DNA from: Porphyromonas sp. COT-290 OH3588
GTDB lineage: Bacteria; Bacteroidota; Bacteroidia; Bacteroidales; Porphyromonadaceae
Assembly (NCBI RefSeq): GCF_000769075.1
Contig: NZ_JRFC01000033.1
Span: forward strand, 40,506 to 104,505
Reading direction: 5' to 3'
Length of the DNA stretch: 64,000 nucleotides
Shown here: piece after piece, positions 44,151-54,148 of the stretch
How the letters are laid out: each line of letters begins with the position of its first letter
How positions within the stretch are numbered: position 1 is the stretch's first letter
Notes under the pieces: generated by a model
Told to the model about the DNA's origin: nothing
What the model saw: the letters and a program-made list of their open reading frames with translations, nothing else
Databases searched by the model: none
Made by a program: the position numbers and the translations under genes

Positions 44151-45464
44151 TTATTTGTGGCGACGCCCCGGGCGCTGGTGTCGTTTGCCCTCGCTCGTAG
44201 GGCTAGTAGAGCCCTGAGGCTTGGCGCCTCGTCCCTTGGACTGCTCTCGGCGTTTGCCAGAGGTCCGCTTGTCCGAGCGGTTGTGCCCTCGTCCTCTACT
44301 CTTGTGTTCGGGGCGATACTCAGGCCCTGAGCCTAGATGCTCTGGAATGCTTAGCTTGTAGATGGGTTTACCCAAGAAGTGTTCTATTTTGGCGAACTCG
44401 GGCTGCTCTCGCTCTCCAACGAAGGTAATGGCCAAGCCCTCGTCATTGCCCCCTCGTGCTGTACGCCCGATGCGGTGTACATAGTCCTCTGGGTCGTGGG
44501 GAATATCGAAGTTGATGACCATACGTATATTATCAATGTCAATCCCACGGGCGACGATGTCGGTAGCGATCAGTAGGTCTATAGCTCCGTTCTTAAACTC
44601 ACGCATGACCTGCTCTCGTTTGGCTTGCTCTAGGTCCGAGTGCATCTCCGCTACATTGATGCCCATAGAGCGGATACGCTGGGTCAGCTCCTTGACACGC
44701 TGTTTGCTCGATGAGAAGATGATGCTACGCTTGGGCTTGGTGGTGGCGAAGAGGGAGGCCAAAATCTCAATTTTCTGAGCATCGTAGCAGATATAAGCCG
44801 ACTGGAGTATGCTCTCCGGTGGGCGGCTGATGGCCAGCTCTACCTCGCGTGGGTTACGCAGTATTGTTTTGGCTAGCTGCTTGATTTTGGGAGGCATCGT
44901 CGCAGAGAACATCACTGTCTGGCAGGTCGCAGGTAGGCACTGGTGGATCTGTTTGATGTCGTCCATAAAGCCCATATCCAGCATGCGGTCTGCCTCGTCG
45001 AGGACAAAGTACGAAACGCTGGAGAGATCTGCGTGTTGCAGGTTGATGAGTGAGATCAATCGCCCGGGAGTGGCGATAACGATGTCGGCACCAAGGCTCA
45101 GCCCTCTGCGCTGCTGCTCGAAGGTAATGCCGTCTGTCCCTCCATAGATTGCCACGGACGAAATAGGTAGGAAGTAGGCGAAGCCCTCTATCTGTTGCTC
45201 GATCTGTATGGCCAGCTCTCTGGTCGGAGCCATAATGACTGCATTAACCTTGTCTGCGACACACTCCCCTCGGCTCAGTTTATTGATGATAGGGAGCAGA
45301 TAGGCTGCCGTCTTGCCTGTGCCAGTTTGGGCACACGCAATCATATCATGCCCCTCAAGAAGCAAGGGGATTGTGGCCTCCTGTATCGGGGTAGCCTCGG
45401 AGAAGTTCATCGCTTCTAGCCCATCGAGCACCTCGTACTCTAGGTCAAAATCATCAAATCTCAT
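44151..45464 (-). CDS. DEAD-box ATP-dependent RNA helicase
   Basis: An RNA helicase of 437 residues, RhlE-like. Motifs in order: Q-motif (EAMNFSEATPIQEATIPLLL), Walker A AQTGTGKT, PTRELA, TPGR, DEAD in YFVLDEADRMLD, SAT in FSATMP, then RGIDIDNIRMVINFD and HRIGRTARGG. The C-terminal 60 residues are a basic, low-complexity tail (RPEHKSRGRGHNRSDKRTSG) likely to bind RNA. The ATG opening MRFDDFD is preferred over a TTG eight codons upstream. A 770-bp gene-free stretch containing repeat copy 4 lies upstream. Confidence 0.95.
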   Translation of the reverse strand: MRFDDFDLEYEVLDGLEAMNFSEATPIQEATIPLLLEGHDMIACAQTGTGKTAAYLLPIINKLSRGECVADKVNAVIMAPTRELAIQIEQQIEGFAYFLPISSVAIYGGTDGITFEQQRRGLSLGADIVIATPGRLISLINLQHADLSSVSYFVLDEADRMLDMGFMDDIKQIHQCLPATCQTVMFSATMPPKIKQLAKTILRNPREVELAISRPPESILQSAYICYDAQKIEILASLFATTKPKRSIIFSSSKQRVKELTQRIRSMGINVAEMHSDLEQAKREQVMREFKNGAIDLLIATDIVARGIDIDNIRMVINFDIPHDPEDYVHRIGRTARGGNDEGLAITFVGEREQPEFAKIEHFLGKPIYKLSIPEHLGSGPEYRPEHKSRGRGHNRSDKRTSGKRREQSKGRGAKPQGSTSPTSEGKRHQRPGRRHK

Positions 45465-45689
45465 ACAAACACTTATCAACTTATGCAAAATTAGCGATAA
45501 TTTTAGAAATACACACCTAACGAAACCACGTTTTTAGATAAATTCTCCCATCGAAGGCGAATCGAACAGCCATAATCCCGCCATATAATTAAGAAAACAG
45601 AATATTTCAGCAGCACTTCCTTTATTTATAAGCTATTGGCAAATACTCTAGAAATGGCTGTGATGTGCTCCTTGTGGCGGCAATAAGAT

Positions 45690-46105
45690 TTATACATTCA
45701 TTTACTTTTAGGTGTGTTGATTGGCCGATTTTTGAGCCCTTGGGCGTAAATATACCAGACCTCGTATTTGCCCTCTACAAGCCTCTAGGTTGCGTTCAGC
45801 TTCGCTTAGGCACTTTACCCTAGGCCAATGAAAATTGTCGTCTAAAACGAGTATTTTATAAATCCTTGATGTCTAGATGCTTGTGTTGGTATTCTGGGCG
45901 TTTGTAGAGCTTTTTCGCCTTGCTCTTGACTTTCCTTCCCATCAATTCTCCCCGATCAGTGGACATATCTCCACGGATTGATCCATCAACCCAAGAGGAT
46001 CAGTCCTTCGATTTCTTAAAAAGTTTGATTGCTCTTTAGGAATGTGTCTATTATTCTTCAAAATCTTAGGCTAACTCATTTACAGATCTTGACAAAAAAG
46101 ATGAA
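45690..46105 (+). repeat. Dispersed intergenic repeat, copy 4
   Basis: Blocks in the same order as copy 3: TTATACATTCATTTACTTTT, GACCTCGTATTTGCCCTCTA, CACTTTACCCTAGGC, TCTAAAACGAG, CTTCCCATCAATTCTCC, GATCAGTGGACATATCTCC, ATCCATCAACCC, GGATCAGTCCTTCG. The tail is the most diverged of the plus-strand copies (ends near ACAAAAAAGATGAAG). About 130 bp of featureless sequence separates it from ruvC, and 225 bp on the other side from the helicase start. Confidence 0.8.
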
Positions 46106-46235
46106 GATTGTGCCTATAACTAGCGAGGCTCTTTTGGTACTCTACACGGAGGGTGTGGAGATGCTAGACTCAATTGGACGCATATCCCTCGGGCTTGTAT
46201 GATACACCGCTATCGCCCTGTTGGAGCTAGGAGGA

Positions 46236-46820
46236 TTACTTTTTAGGTCTAAGGCCTTGTATGCGTTCGGGGTTTTGGCGGACAAAGTCCGACCAGTTTT
46301 TAGTGGCAGAGCTAGAGGCGCTCGCCATAGGCGAGGAGGTTAAGAAGTGGTGGCAGAGGGCAGCTGCTAGTCCGTCGGTGGCGTCCAGTTCCTTGGGCAT
46401 GGAGCTTGGGGGGATTTTGAGGTAGCGCTGTAGCATGCCTGCTACCTGCTCTTTGGAGGCATTGCCATTGCCCGTAATGGCTTGCTTGATGCGCATAGGG
46501 ACATACTCGGTAATGGGGATGTCATACTTGAGAGCCGCCGCCATAGCTACGCCTTGTGCACGACCGAGCTTGAGCATACTCTGCACATTCTTGCCGAAGA
46601 ATGGAGCCTCGATCGCTAGCTCGTCGGGATTGAACTCCTCGATTAGCCCAGAGATACGATCGAAGATGCGCTTGAGGCGCATATAGTGGTTCTCCATTTT
46701 GTCTAGATGGATTACCCCCATGGCTAGTAGCTCGGCCTTGTTGCCGAGGACACGGATCAGCCCGTAACCCATGATGATGGTACCGGGGTCTATACCGAGA
46801 ATGATGCGCTCGCCTCTCAT
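46236..46820 (-). CDS. ruvC: Holliday junction resolvase RuvC
   Basis: RuvC cuts Holliday junctions. The 194-residue protein opens [20 protein letters not shown] with the first catalytic Asp. Acidic residues follow in [12 protein letters not shown] and [14 protein letters not shown]. Other family blocks are [16 protein letters not shown] and [14 protein letters not shown]. The C-terminus is slightly long. It starts 6 bp after the DUF4286 gene, so the two are co-transcribed. Confidence 0.96.
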   Translation of the reverse strand: MRGERIILGIDPGTIIMGYGLIRVLGNKAELLAMGVIHLDKMENHYMRLKRIFDRISGLIEEFNPDELAIEAPFFGKNVQSMLKLGRAQGVAMAAALKYDIPITEYVPMRIKQAITGNGNASKEQVAGMLQRYLKIPPSSMPKELDATDGLAAALCHHFLTSSPMASASSSATKNWSDFVRQNPERIQGLRPKK

Positions 46821-46826
46821 CCGCCT

Positions 46827-47144
46827 CTAGAGCTGCTCAAGCTCCATCAGAGTGGTAAAGCCTACGACTGACTGGCCGAACTGGCGAAGGAGCTGCTCTG
46901 GGTAGATGCGTCCTTGGTCTGCCAGATAGGTCGATAGCTCGCTCTGGCTAGAGGCGACGAACTGTAAGGCATAGCTTAGAGTAGGCTCGTCGCTTGGGGC
47001 GGTGACAACACGCATCAGGCGTGCATCGGCGAGGATACCATGGGCTAGAGTGCCGGGAATGTAAACCTCTTTGACGAAGCGGAGAAAATCATCTTTGATC
47101 CTCTCCTCTATGACGAATGTCGTGTTGTAAACGATTTGTATCAT
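46827..47144 (-). CDS. DUF4286-family protein
   Basis: A small cytoplasmic protein of 105 residues with an alpha-beta pattern (MIQIVYNTTFVIEERIKDDF, LRFVKEVYIPGTLAHGILA, SYALQFVASSQSELSTYLAD). It matches my memory of the DUF4286 family, ferredoxin-like proteins of unknown function common in Bacteroidota just upstream of ruvC. No catalytic motif. Immediately upstream of ruvC. Confidence 0.8.
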   Translation of the reverse strand: MIQIVYNTTFVIEERIKDDFLRFVKEVYIPGTLAHGILADARLMRVVTAPSDEPTLSYALQFVASSQSELSTYLADQGRIYPEQLLRQFGQSVVGFTTLMELEQL

Positions 47145-47213
47145 GACTGTTCTATATAGGTGCGCCTCTACTATGGCGCAGTATTTGGTCGCAACTCCTC
47201 AAAAAAATCTACA

Positions 47214-47221
47214 CAAAGATA
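47214..47221 (-). promoter_or_regulatory. Candidate -7 box for the DUF4286-ruvC operon
   Basis: The minus strand reads TATCTTTG, about 70 bp before the DUF4286 start. It lies back to back with the tRNA-Ala promoter box. Confidence 0.45.
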
Positions 47222-47242
47222 CGATCAATTGAAAATATTATG

Positions 47243-47250
47243 TACCTTTG
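47243..47250 (+). promoter_or_regulatory. -7 box of tRNA-Ala
   Basis: TACCTTTG, identical to the box ahead of tRNA-Ser, is placed 18 bp before the mature tRNA. The -33 element is not a recognisable TTTG. Confidence 0.55.
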
Positions 47251-47268
47251 CAGTGCAAATCAGACCAA

Positions 47269-47342
47269 GGGGTATTAGCTCATCTGGCTAGAGCGCGACA
47301 CTGGCAGTGTCGAGGTGAGCGGTTCGAGTCCGCTATACTCCA
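47269..47342 (+). tRNA. tRNA-Ala (anticodon GGC)
   Basis: A 74-nt tRNA. The acceptor GGGGTAT pairs with ATACTCC and includes the G3-U70 identity pair for AlaRS. The anticodon loop CTGGCAG reads GGC. The T-arm is GCGGTTCGAGTCCGC. CCA is not encoded. Confidence 0.96.
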
Positions 47343-47357
47343 CAGATCCCCAAGTAT

Positions 47358-47400
47358 AGGACTAGAGGTGGTACAGATCCACTTCTAGTCCTTTGTCTTT
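47358..47400 (+). terminator. Terminator after tRNA-Ala
   Basis: A 14-bp stem (AGGACTAGAGGTGG with CCACTTCTAGTCCT, one G-U pair) followed by TTGTCTTT. The remaining 260 bp to the next gene show nothing identifiable. Confidence 0.7.
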
Positions 47401-47660
47401 GGCGTAGGTCAGTTTTTAGGCATCTACACACAGAGCTTCATCAGGGCTCTGCTCCAATCTACCATTTGTAGAGGAACACCCGTACCGATTGTCCGACCAT
47501 TTCTAGTCAAGTATGGCTATCTATCTGTCATACGCATCCAATGGAAATATTATCATATCCTATGAAAACAAAATAGAGAGAAGGATAGTTATTGGGATAT
47601 AGAGCTCGTTTGCAATAGCGACAACAAATCAAAATTTATCATACTCAATAAAAAGAAACT

Positions 47661-50120
47661 ATGTCTAAGTATCTGATCGTAGGTGGTGTAGCTGGTGGTG
47701 CTACTGCGGCCGCCCGTATGAGGCGTCTTGACGAGCATGCGGAGATTGTGCTCATAGAGAGTAGTGCCTATATCTCCTACGCCAACTGTGGTCTACCATA
47801 TTATATAGGTGGCACCATCAAGGATCGTAGTAAACTATTTGTGCAGACCCCAGAGAGCTTCGGTGTACGCTTTGCTCTCGATGTCCGCACACAGCAGACC
47901 GTCACGGCGGTGTATCCCGATGAGCATACCGTAGAGATACGACGTGCCGATGGCTCTATCTATCGTGAGAGCTATGACAAGCTATTGCTATCTCCCGGGG
48001 CGATGCCTATTGTCCCCAAGATAGAGGGGGCTGATCTGCCCGGGGTATTCACGATGCGTACGGTAGAGGACACCGACCGCATCAAAACTTTTGTCAATGA
48101 GCATAAGCCCCGTAGGGCTGTGATCGTGGGTGGTGGATTTATCGGCCTAGAGATGGCAGAGAACTTGCATGAGCAGGGGATGCAGGTAAGCGTCGTGGAG
48201 CTTGCTCCTCAGGTTATGGCTCCAATAGACTTCTCTATGGCCAGCTTCGTACATGCCCATCTGCGTGAGCATGGGGTAGGGCTGTACCTAGGGCAGGGGT
48301 TGGAGCAGATTGCCTCTACGGCCTCTGGTGCACTCTCGCTTCGCCTGTCTACTGGCGAGCTACTAGAGGCAGATATTCTGCTGCTCTCTATTGGCGTTCG
48401 TCCCCGAACGGAGCTGGCCACTAAGGCTGGTATAGCACTTGGTGAGCGAGGTGGGATCAAGGTCGATGCGCACTTCCAGACTTCGGCGGCAGATGTCTAT
48501 GCCGTTGGCGATGCTATTGAGTATCCGCACCCTATTACTGGTCAGCCTTGGCTCAACTACCTAGCAGGGCCAGCCAATCGACAAGCTCGTCTAGTAGCCG
48601 ATGCTATGGTGACGGGTAGCTCGGAGCCATACGAGGGATCTATCGGCACATCTATTGCCAAAGTTTTTGACATCACGGTGGCTGCCACGGGCCTACCAGC
48701 TAAGGCGCTCAAGCAAGCTGGTCTACCCTATCAGTCGGCCACTATTCATCCCTCTAGCCATGCGACCTATTACCCTGGAGCTCATCAGCTCACACTTAAG
48801 CTTACTTTCGACCCCAAGACTGGTCGTATCTATGGCGCTCAGGCCGTAGGGATAGAGGGGGTAGATAAGCGTATTGACTCAATTGCTCAACTAATCAAAA
48901 ACTCAGGTACTGTCGCCGACTTGGTCAAGACGGAGCAGGCCTACGCTCCGCCCTTTGCTTCAGCCAAGGATCCCGTAGCTTTGGTCGGCTATGTTGCCTC
49001 CAACATTATCTCGGGCAAGGTCAAGCCCCTCTACTGGCGTGATCTAAATCCCGAGGATCTAGGTCAGGCAACGCTCGTCGATGTGCGTACCCCTGCCGAG
49101 TATCAGCTGGGGCATATCCCGGGGGCGATCAATCTACCCGTGGACGAGCTACGTGGCTTACTCGATAGACTAGACCCTATGCGTCCCATATACGTATATT
49201 GTGCAGTAGGTCTTAGGGGGTATTTGGCGTCGAATATCTTACGCCAGAGAGGTTTCGCCGATGTGCGTAATTTGGTGGGAGGCTTCAAACTATGGAGTGC
49301 AGCCACTGCCGACTACAATGCACCTGCACGACCAAGAGAGTTAGCCTCTGCTGCTGCCTCCTGCCACACTACTCAGAGCGATAAGCCTTGTGTAGAGATT
49401 GATGCTCGTGGTCTATGTTGCCCGGGACCAATCGTTACCCTTGCCAAGGCCGTGCAGGAGTTGGAGGTGGGCGACCGCCTACGCCTCGTTGCTACCGACC
49501 CCGGATTTGTGCGTGATGCCGAGGCATGGTGCCAGACTACGGGTAACCGCTTCGTAGAGGGTGGGGGAGATAGAGGTGACTACTATGTGACTATCGAGAA
49601 GGCCGATCGTACAGCTGCGTCCGAAGCCTCATGTTCTTCATCTGCTCAGCCACAGGGTAAGACCTTCATTCTCTTTAGCGATGACTTGGACAAGGCTCTA
49701 GCTACTTTCGTTTTAGCCAACGGAGCGGCTGCTACGGGAGAAAAAGTAACCATATTCTTTACATTTTGGGGCCTTAATGCCGTAAAACGGGGCGGTATTG
49801 TACCACCTAAAAAAGATATTTGGGGCAAGATGTTTGGCTTTATGCTACCCAAAGACAGCACAGGATTGGCATTAAGCAAGATGAATATGGGGGGGATTGG
49901 CTCGTGGATGATGCGCCGTGTGATGAGGGCGAAAGGCGTTGATTCACTGGAGGCTCTACGTGATCAAGCCATAGCAGCAGGTGTCGAGTTTATCGCCTGT
50001 CAGATGTCGATGGATGTGATGGGTATTAGTCGTGAGGAGCTCCTACCAAAGGTGACGATAGGAGGTGTGGCTACATATATGCAACGTGCTAATCAAGCCA
50101 ATATAAATCTTTTTATATAA
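47661..50120 (+). CDS. CoA-disulfide-reductase-like flavoenzyme fused to rhodanese, TusA and DsrE-like domains
   Basis: An 819-residue cytoplasmic sulfur-trafficking fusion. Residues 1-450 are an FAD/NAD(P)H disulfide reductase of the CoADR/persulfide-reductase type: YLIVGGVAGGATAAARMRR, the single redox Cys43 in SYANCGLPYY, VIVGGGFIGLEMAENL and DVYAVGDAIE. Residues about 460-555 are a rhodanese with catalytic Cys514 in YVYCAVGLRGY. Residues about 575-645 are TusA/SirA-like with the CPxP-type motif LCCPGPIV. Residues about 665-819 are DsrE/F-like (FILFSDDLDKALATFVLAN, ACQMSMDVMGI). The chain of Cys sites suggests persulfide made or reduced at one site is passed along. A MarR regulator follows 18 bp later. 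Confidence 0.93.
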   Translation: MSKYLIVGGVAGGATAAARMRRLDEHAEIVLIESSAYISYANCGLPYYIGGTIKDRSKLFVQTPESFGVRFALDVRTQQTVTAVYPDEHTVEIRRADGSIYRESYDKLLLSPGAMPIVPKIEGADLPGVFTMRTVEDTDRIKTFVNEHKPRRAVIVGGGFIGLEMAENLHEQGMQVSVVELAPQVMAPIDFSMASFVHAHLREHGVGLYLGQGLEQIASTASGALSLRLSTGELLEADILLLSIGVRPRTELATKAGIALGERGGIKVDAHFQTSAADVYAVGDAIEYPHPITGQPWLNYLAGPANRQARLVADAMVTGSSEPYEGSIGTSIAKVFDITVAATGLPAKALKQAGLPYQSATIHPSSHATYYPGAHQLTLKLTFDPKTGRIYGAQAVGIEGVDKRIDSIAQLIKNSGTVADLVKTEQAYAPPFASAKDPVALVGYVASNIISGKVKPLYWRDLNPEDLGQATLVDVRTPAEYQLGHIPGAINLPVDELRGLLDRLDPMRPIYVYCAVGLRGYLASNILRQRGFADVRNLVGGFKLWSAATADYNAPARPRELASAAASCHTTQSDKPCVEIDARGLCCPGPIVTLAKAVQELEVGDRLRLVATDPGFVRDAEAWCQTTGNRFVEGGGDRGDYYVTIEKADRTAASEASCSSSAQPQGKTFILFSDDLDKALATFVLANGAAATGEKVTIFFTFWGLNAVKRGGIVPPKKDIWGKMFGFMLPKDSTGLALSKMNMGGIGSWMMRRVMRAKGVDSLEALRDQAIAAGVEFIACQMSMDVMGISREELLPKVTIGGVATYMQRANQANINLFI

Positions 50121-50138
50121 TTTTGTTTCGGTAAAATT

Positions 50139-50492
50139 ATGGAAAAGATTCAGACAATCTGTTTAATGCGCGACCTATTTCTTGGGTTGAGGCAGCTAGA
50201 AGACCAACTAATCGAGCAAGTAGGAGTAGATCTCAATGAGGCTATTCTTCTCTGTGCTTTAGGTTCAGATAGTAGACTTTCTACAGAAGTTTCTCGTCTG
50301 ACGGGCTTCTTGCCTGCGCACACATCCAAGTTACTTGCCAGCCTAGAGCGTCGTAATCTTATCAAACGCACGGCTGGGAGCGTAGACCGTCGTCAGGTGG
50401 TGTGCCAACTGACGGAAGCTGGACTTAGTAGCCTAGAGACTCTTAGAGGACTAGAGCTAGACTATCCTCCTACACTGCAGAAGTTGCTGTAG
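50139..50492 (+). CDS. MarR-family transcriptional regulator
   Basis: A 117-residue winged-helix protein. The recognition region STEVSRLTGFLPAHTSKLLA and wing LIKRTAGSVDRRQVVCQLTE are MarR-like. It is shorter than usual MarR proteins, with reduced dimerisation helices. Two Cys residues occur (CLMRD near the N-terminus and VVCQL in the wing), so thiol sensing is possible but unproven. It follows the sulfur fusion gene by 18 bp and probably regulates it. Confidence 0.85.
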   Translation: MEKIQTICLMRDLFLGLRQLEDQLIEQVGVDLNEAILLCALGSDSRLSTEVSRLTGFLPAHTSKLLASLERRNLIKRTAGSVDRRQVVCQLTEAGLSSLETLRGLELDYPPTLQKLL

Positions 50493-50518
50493 GAGCTTCT
50501 AGGGAGTAAGAAGGAAAT

Positions 50519-50555
50519 AACCGGTTGTAGATTTGTATTTGATCTACAACCGGTT
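50519..50555. terminator. Bidirectional terminator between MarR gene and metK
   Basis: Perfect 14-bp arms (AACCGGTTGTAGAT and its complement) extended by GGAAA/TTTCC, with T-runs outward in both directions, between convergent genes. Confidence 0.85.
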
Positions 50556-50583
50556 TCCCTTTTATTAGCTTAGCCCGTGGCTC

Positions 50584-51876
50584 TTATAGGCCAAAGGCAG
50601 CTTTGATCTGCTCCACGTAGTCGAGCCTTTCCCATGTGAAGAGCTCTACCTCGCACTCCAGTGTGCCACGATGATAGGTTGGGAAGTGCTTGGTTACGAC
50701 ACGTGGCTCACGACCGAAGTGGCCGTATGCCGCGGTTTCTTCGTACATCGGTTGGCGGAGCTTGAGGCGCTGCTCGATGGCGTAGGGGCGTAGGTCAAAG
50801 AGAGCAGCGATGCGATCGGCAATCTCGGCATCGCTCAGCCCGATCTTTCCACTACCCTTGGTATCTACATAGATATTAATAGGTTGGGCTACCCCGATGG
50901 CGTACGAGAGCTGTACGAGCATCTCGTCTGCTACACCGGCTGCTACCATATTTTTAGCGATATGACGAGCAGCGTATGCTGCCGAGCGATCTACCTTGCT
51001 AGGGTCCTTGCCCGAGAATGCACCACCGCCATGAGAGGCTCTGCCGCCATACGTGTCTACGATGATCTTGCGCCCGGTCAGACCTGTGTCGCCGTGAGGG
51101 CCACCGATGACGAACTTGCCAGTGGGATTGACATGTAGTTTGAGGTTTGAGTCGAATAGCTTACTTACCTCTATGCCATAATTAACCTTAACACGAGGCA
51201 GAAGAATTTGCTCTACATCGGCTTTGATGCGTGCTTGCATCGCTAGGTCTGCCTCGGCAATAGCCTCGAGGCTATCATTGGCGGGCTTGATGAAGTCGTC
51301 GTGTTGGGTGCTGATGACAATGGTGTCGATGCGCACGGGCTGGTGTGCCTCGTCGTACTCTACCGTTACTTGGCTCTTGGCATCTGGGCGTAGGTAAGGC
51401 ATTAGGTGAAGCTCCTCCTTGCGGATCTTTGCCAGCTCAAGTAGCAGGGCATGGCTTAGGTCAATGGGTAGAGGCATATAGTTCGGTGTTTCGCGACAGG
51501 CATAGCCAAACATCAGACCTTGGTCGCCAGCGCCCTGATTTTCTCTATCGGCACGATCTACTCCACGGTTGATATCTGCACTCTGCTCGTGTAGGGCAGA
51601 GAGAATGCCACAGCTATTGGCGTCGAAGCAGTACTCACTCTTGGTATAGCCAACTCGGCGAATAACATCACGTGCCGTAGTCTGTACATCTACGTAAGCC
51701 TCGCTCTTAATTTCGCCAGCCAGCACAACCTGCCCAGTGGTTACGAGTGTTTCGCAGGCTACTTTGCTCTCTGGGTCTAGAGCCATGAATTGGTCTAGGA
51801 CGGCATCAGAAATCTGATCCGCCAGTTTGTCGGGGTGTCCCTCCGATACGCTCTCGGAGGTAAATAGATACTTCAT
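50584..51876 (-). CDS. metK: S-adenosylmethionine synthetase
   Basis: Makes SAM from methionine and ATP. The 430-residue length is typical of the Bacteroidota form, slightly longer than E. coli MetK. Signatures are [32 protein letters not shown] (family GAGDQG) and [39 protein letters not shown] is also present. It is monocistronic, with a leader of about 215 nt that contains a SAM-II-like aptamer, so feedback control by SAM is likely. Confidence 0.97.
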   Translation of the reverse strand: MKYLFTSESVSEGHPDKLADQISDAVLDQFMALDPESKVACETLVTTGQVVLAGEIKSEAYVDVQTTARDVIRRVGYTKSEYCFDANSCGILSALHEQSADINRGVDRADRENQGAGDQGLMFGYACRETPNYMPLPIDLSHALLLELAKIRKEELHLMPYLRPDAKSQVTVEYDEAHQPVRIDTIVISTQHDDFIKPANDSLEAIAEADLAMQARIKADVEQILLPRVKVNYGIEVSKLFDSNLKLHVNPTGKFVIGGPHGDTGLTGRKIIVDTYGGRASHGGGAFSGKDPSKVDRSAAYAARHIAKNMVAAGVADEMLVQLSYAIGVAQPINIYVDTKGSGKIGLSDAEIADRIAALFDLRPYAIEQRLKLRQPMYEETAAYGHFGREPRVVTKHFPTYHRGTLECEVELFTWERLDYVEQIKAAFGL

Positions 51877-52029
51877 ATTATCTCAGTTTTTATTGTTGAT
51901 ATATCTGATATGCCCATACGGGATCACTGAGTGAAGCGGTGCAAGTAGAGTGGAAAGCTAAAGGGGAAATAACTACAAATCTCTAGGGCAAGGACTACCG
52001 ATGGGTTAGTTCAATAGAAGTAGTTACTA

Positions 52030-52080
52030 CGATTTAGCATTTTTTCTCGTGGTTGCAAGCAGCTCAAATCTCTCCACGTT
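52030..52080 (-). promoter_or_regulatory. SAM-II-like riboswitch aptamer in the metK leader
   Basis: On the minus strand, stem CGTGG/CCACG (52074-52078 with 52048-52052) encloses GATTTGAGCTGCTTGCAA, and is followed by an A-rich strand and TGCTAAA. The order stem, GATTT loop, TTGCAA, stem closure, A-rich loop and GCTAAA mirrors my memory of the SAM-II pseudoknot. It starts about 15 nt inside the predicted transcript and lies about 150 nt ahead of metK. The distance to the ribosome binding site is longer than usual for SAM-II, and the expression platform is not resolved. Confidence 0.6.
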
Positions 52081-52097
52081 TGGGTTATTTGTCGCTA

Positions 52098-52105
52098 CAA
52101 AGCTA
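52098..52105 (-). promoter_or_regulatory. Candidate -7 box for metK and its leader
   Basis: The minus strand reads TAGCTTTG. Transcription from here would put the SAM-II-like element at the very 5' end. No -33 TTTG at standard spacing. Confidence 0.5.
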
Positions 52106-52120
52106 CGAATTAAATGCAAA

Positions 52121-52169
52121 TATCCAGCCCACTCGTCCCAAAGATTTGTCGGGACTGGTGGGCTGGATA
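52121..52169 (-). terminator. Terminator after the suf operon
   Basis: A 19-pair stem with one mismatch (TATCCAGCCCACT...GTCCC with GGGAC...GGTGGGCTGGATA) and an 11-nt loop, 34 bp past the sufD stop. Confidence 0.78.
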
Positions 52170-52202
52170 GATATTAACGGCTTATCTGCGGCTCTTCTTT
52201 GC

Positions 52203-53372
52203 CTAGAATGTGAAGCGGCTGGCGACCTGCTCTCGGAGGCTGTCACGCAGCTCTTCACGCTCGATCAGCTGGAGTACGTCTTCGGCGAAGGCGATACTTA
52301 GTAGTCGCTTGGCTTCGTCCTTGGAGATACCACGCTGACGCATATAGAAGAGTGCGCTCTCGCTGAGCTGACCAGTAGTCATACCGTGGCTGCACTTCAC
52401 GTCATCGGCATAGATCTCTAGCTGGGGCTTAGCCTGCATGCGTGCCTCGCTGCTGAGGAGTAGGTTTCGATTGTTCTGATAGGCCTGCGTCTTTTGGGCA
52501 TCTTGCGCCACGAGAATACGGCCAGTGAAGATCCCATAGCTACGGTCGGATAGTACGTACTTGAATAGCTCATTGCTCGTGCAGTGAGGTACTGAGTGAG
52601 CGATATAAGAACTGTTATCTACGTGTTCATCGTCCGAAGCGATCACGATACCACCGAGCGATAGTGAGGCATATTCGCCTGCAAGGTCGCAGTAGTAGTT
52701 GTTGCGTGTTTTGCCAGAGTGCAGGGAGATGAAGTTGAGATTTGCTACACTCTCTCCTTCTTGATGCAGATGAAGTGTGCTGATGCGCTGGGCTGCAGCA
52801 GAACTGTCTTCGATGTCTGTAAGGCTGAGCTTGGCAGCACGACCCACATAGATCTCTGTACTCTGTAGACTCACACTCCTATTGGCCGAGCGATTGCGGT
52901 CATAACCCACGATCTCTACCTCCGCCTCGTCCTCTACGATGATGATGAAGCGACTGAGCAACATCGCCCCAGCGGGGGCTTGCTCTAGTAGATAAGTGTA
53001 GTTGAGCGGTTGGGCGAGCTTAGCTCTCTTGGGTAGATAGACCAAGAAAGCGTGATCGTCTAAGCCCTCAATAAGTGCTTGTAGTGGGTCTTCGTCGGTG
53101 GAGTAGATCTTAGGCAGATTGCCCTTGAAGCCACTTAGCGGCCCTATGTAAGCACCCTCGGGGAGTTGTAGCTCCTCGATATTGTGTTGGTAGCTCCCCT
53201 CTGTAATCGTCCATTTTCCCTCGAGCATCGCCGAGAGGTCTGTGCGCTGATAAGCCTCGGAGTGGTATGCGGGCAAGCCGATCCGCCTAAATCTCTGTAG
53301 TGCTACCTGCCTGCAGGGGCATAAGTCTGCAGTCTGGGCGAGCGCTGCGAGCTGTGTTTCTAACTGTCCCAT
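52203..53372 (-). CDS. sufD: Fe-S assembly scaffold subunit SufD
   Basis: Partner of SufB in the SufBCD scaffold for iron-sulfur cluster assembly. The 389-residue protein has the beta-helix core seen in SufB/SufD (VEIVGYDRNRSANRSVSLQS), and the conserved C-terminal block QAKPQLEIYADDVKCSHGMT with VKCSHG. Further C-terminal signature: LFYMRQRGISKDEAKRLL. The ATG (MGQLETQ) 4 bp after the sufC stop is preferred over an ATG 12 codons upstream inside sufC. Confidence 0.95.
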   Translation of the reverse strand: MGQLETQLAALAQTADLCPCRQVALQRFRRIGLPAYHSEAYQRTDLSAMLEGKWTITEGSYQHNIEELQLPEGAYIGPLSGFKGNLPKIYSTDEDPLQALIEGLDDHAFLVYLPKRAKLAQPLNYTYLLEQAPAGAMLLSRFIIIVEDEAEVEIVGYDRNRSANRSVSLQSTEIYVGRAAKLSLTDIEDSSAAAQRISTLHLHQEGESVANLNFISLHSGKTRNNYYCDLAGEYASLSLGGIVIASDDEHVDNSSYIAHSVPHCTSNELFKYVLSDRSYGIFTGRILVAQDAQKTQAYQNNRNLLLSSEARMQAKPQLEIYADDVKCSHGMTTGQLSESALFYMRQRGISKDEAKRLLSIAFAEDVLQLIEREELRDSLREQVASRFTF

Positions 53373-53376
53373 CGGC

Positions 53377-54129
<753 letters not shown>

Positions 54130-54148
54130 TTTATATGTTGATGTTTAT

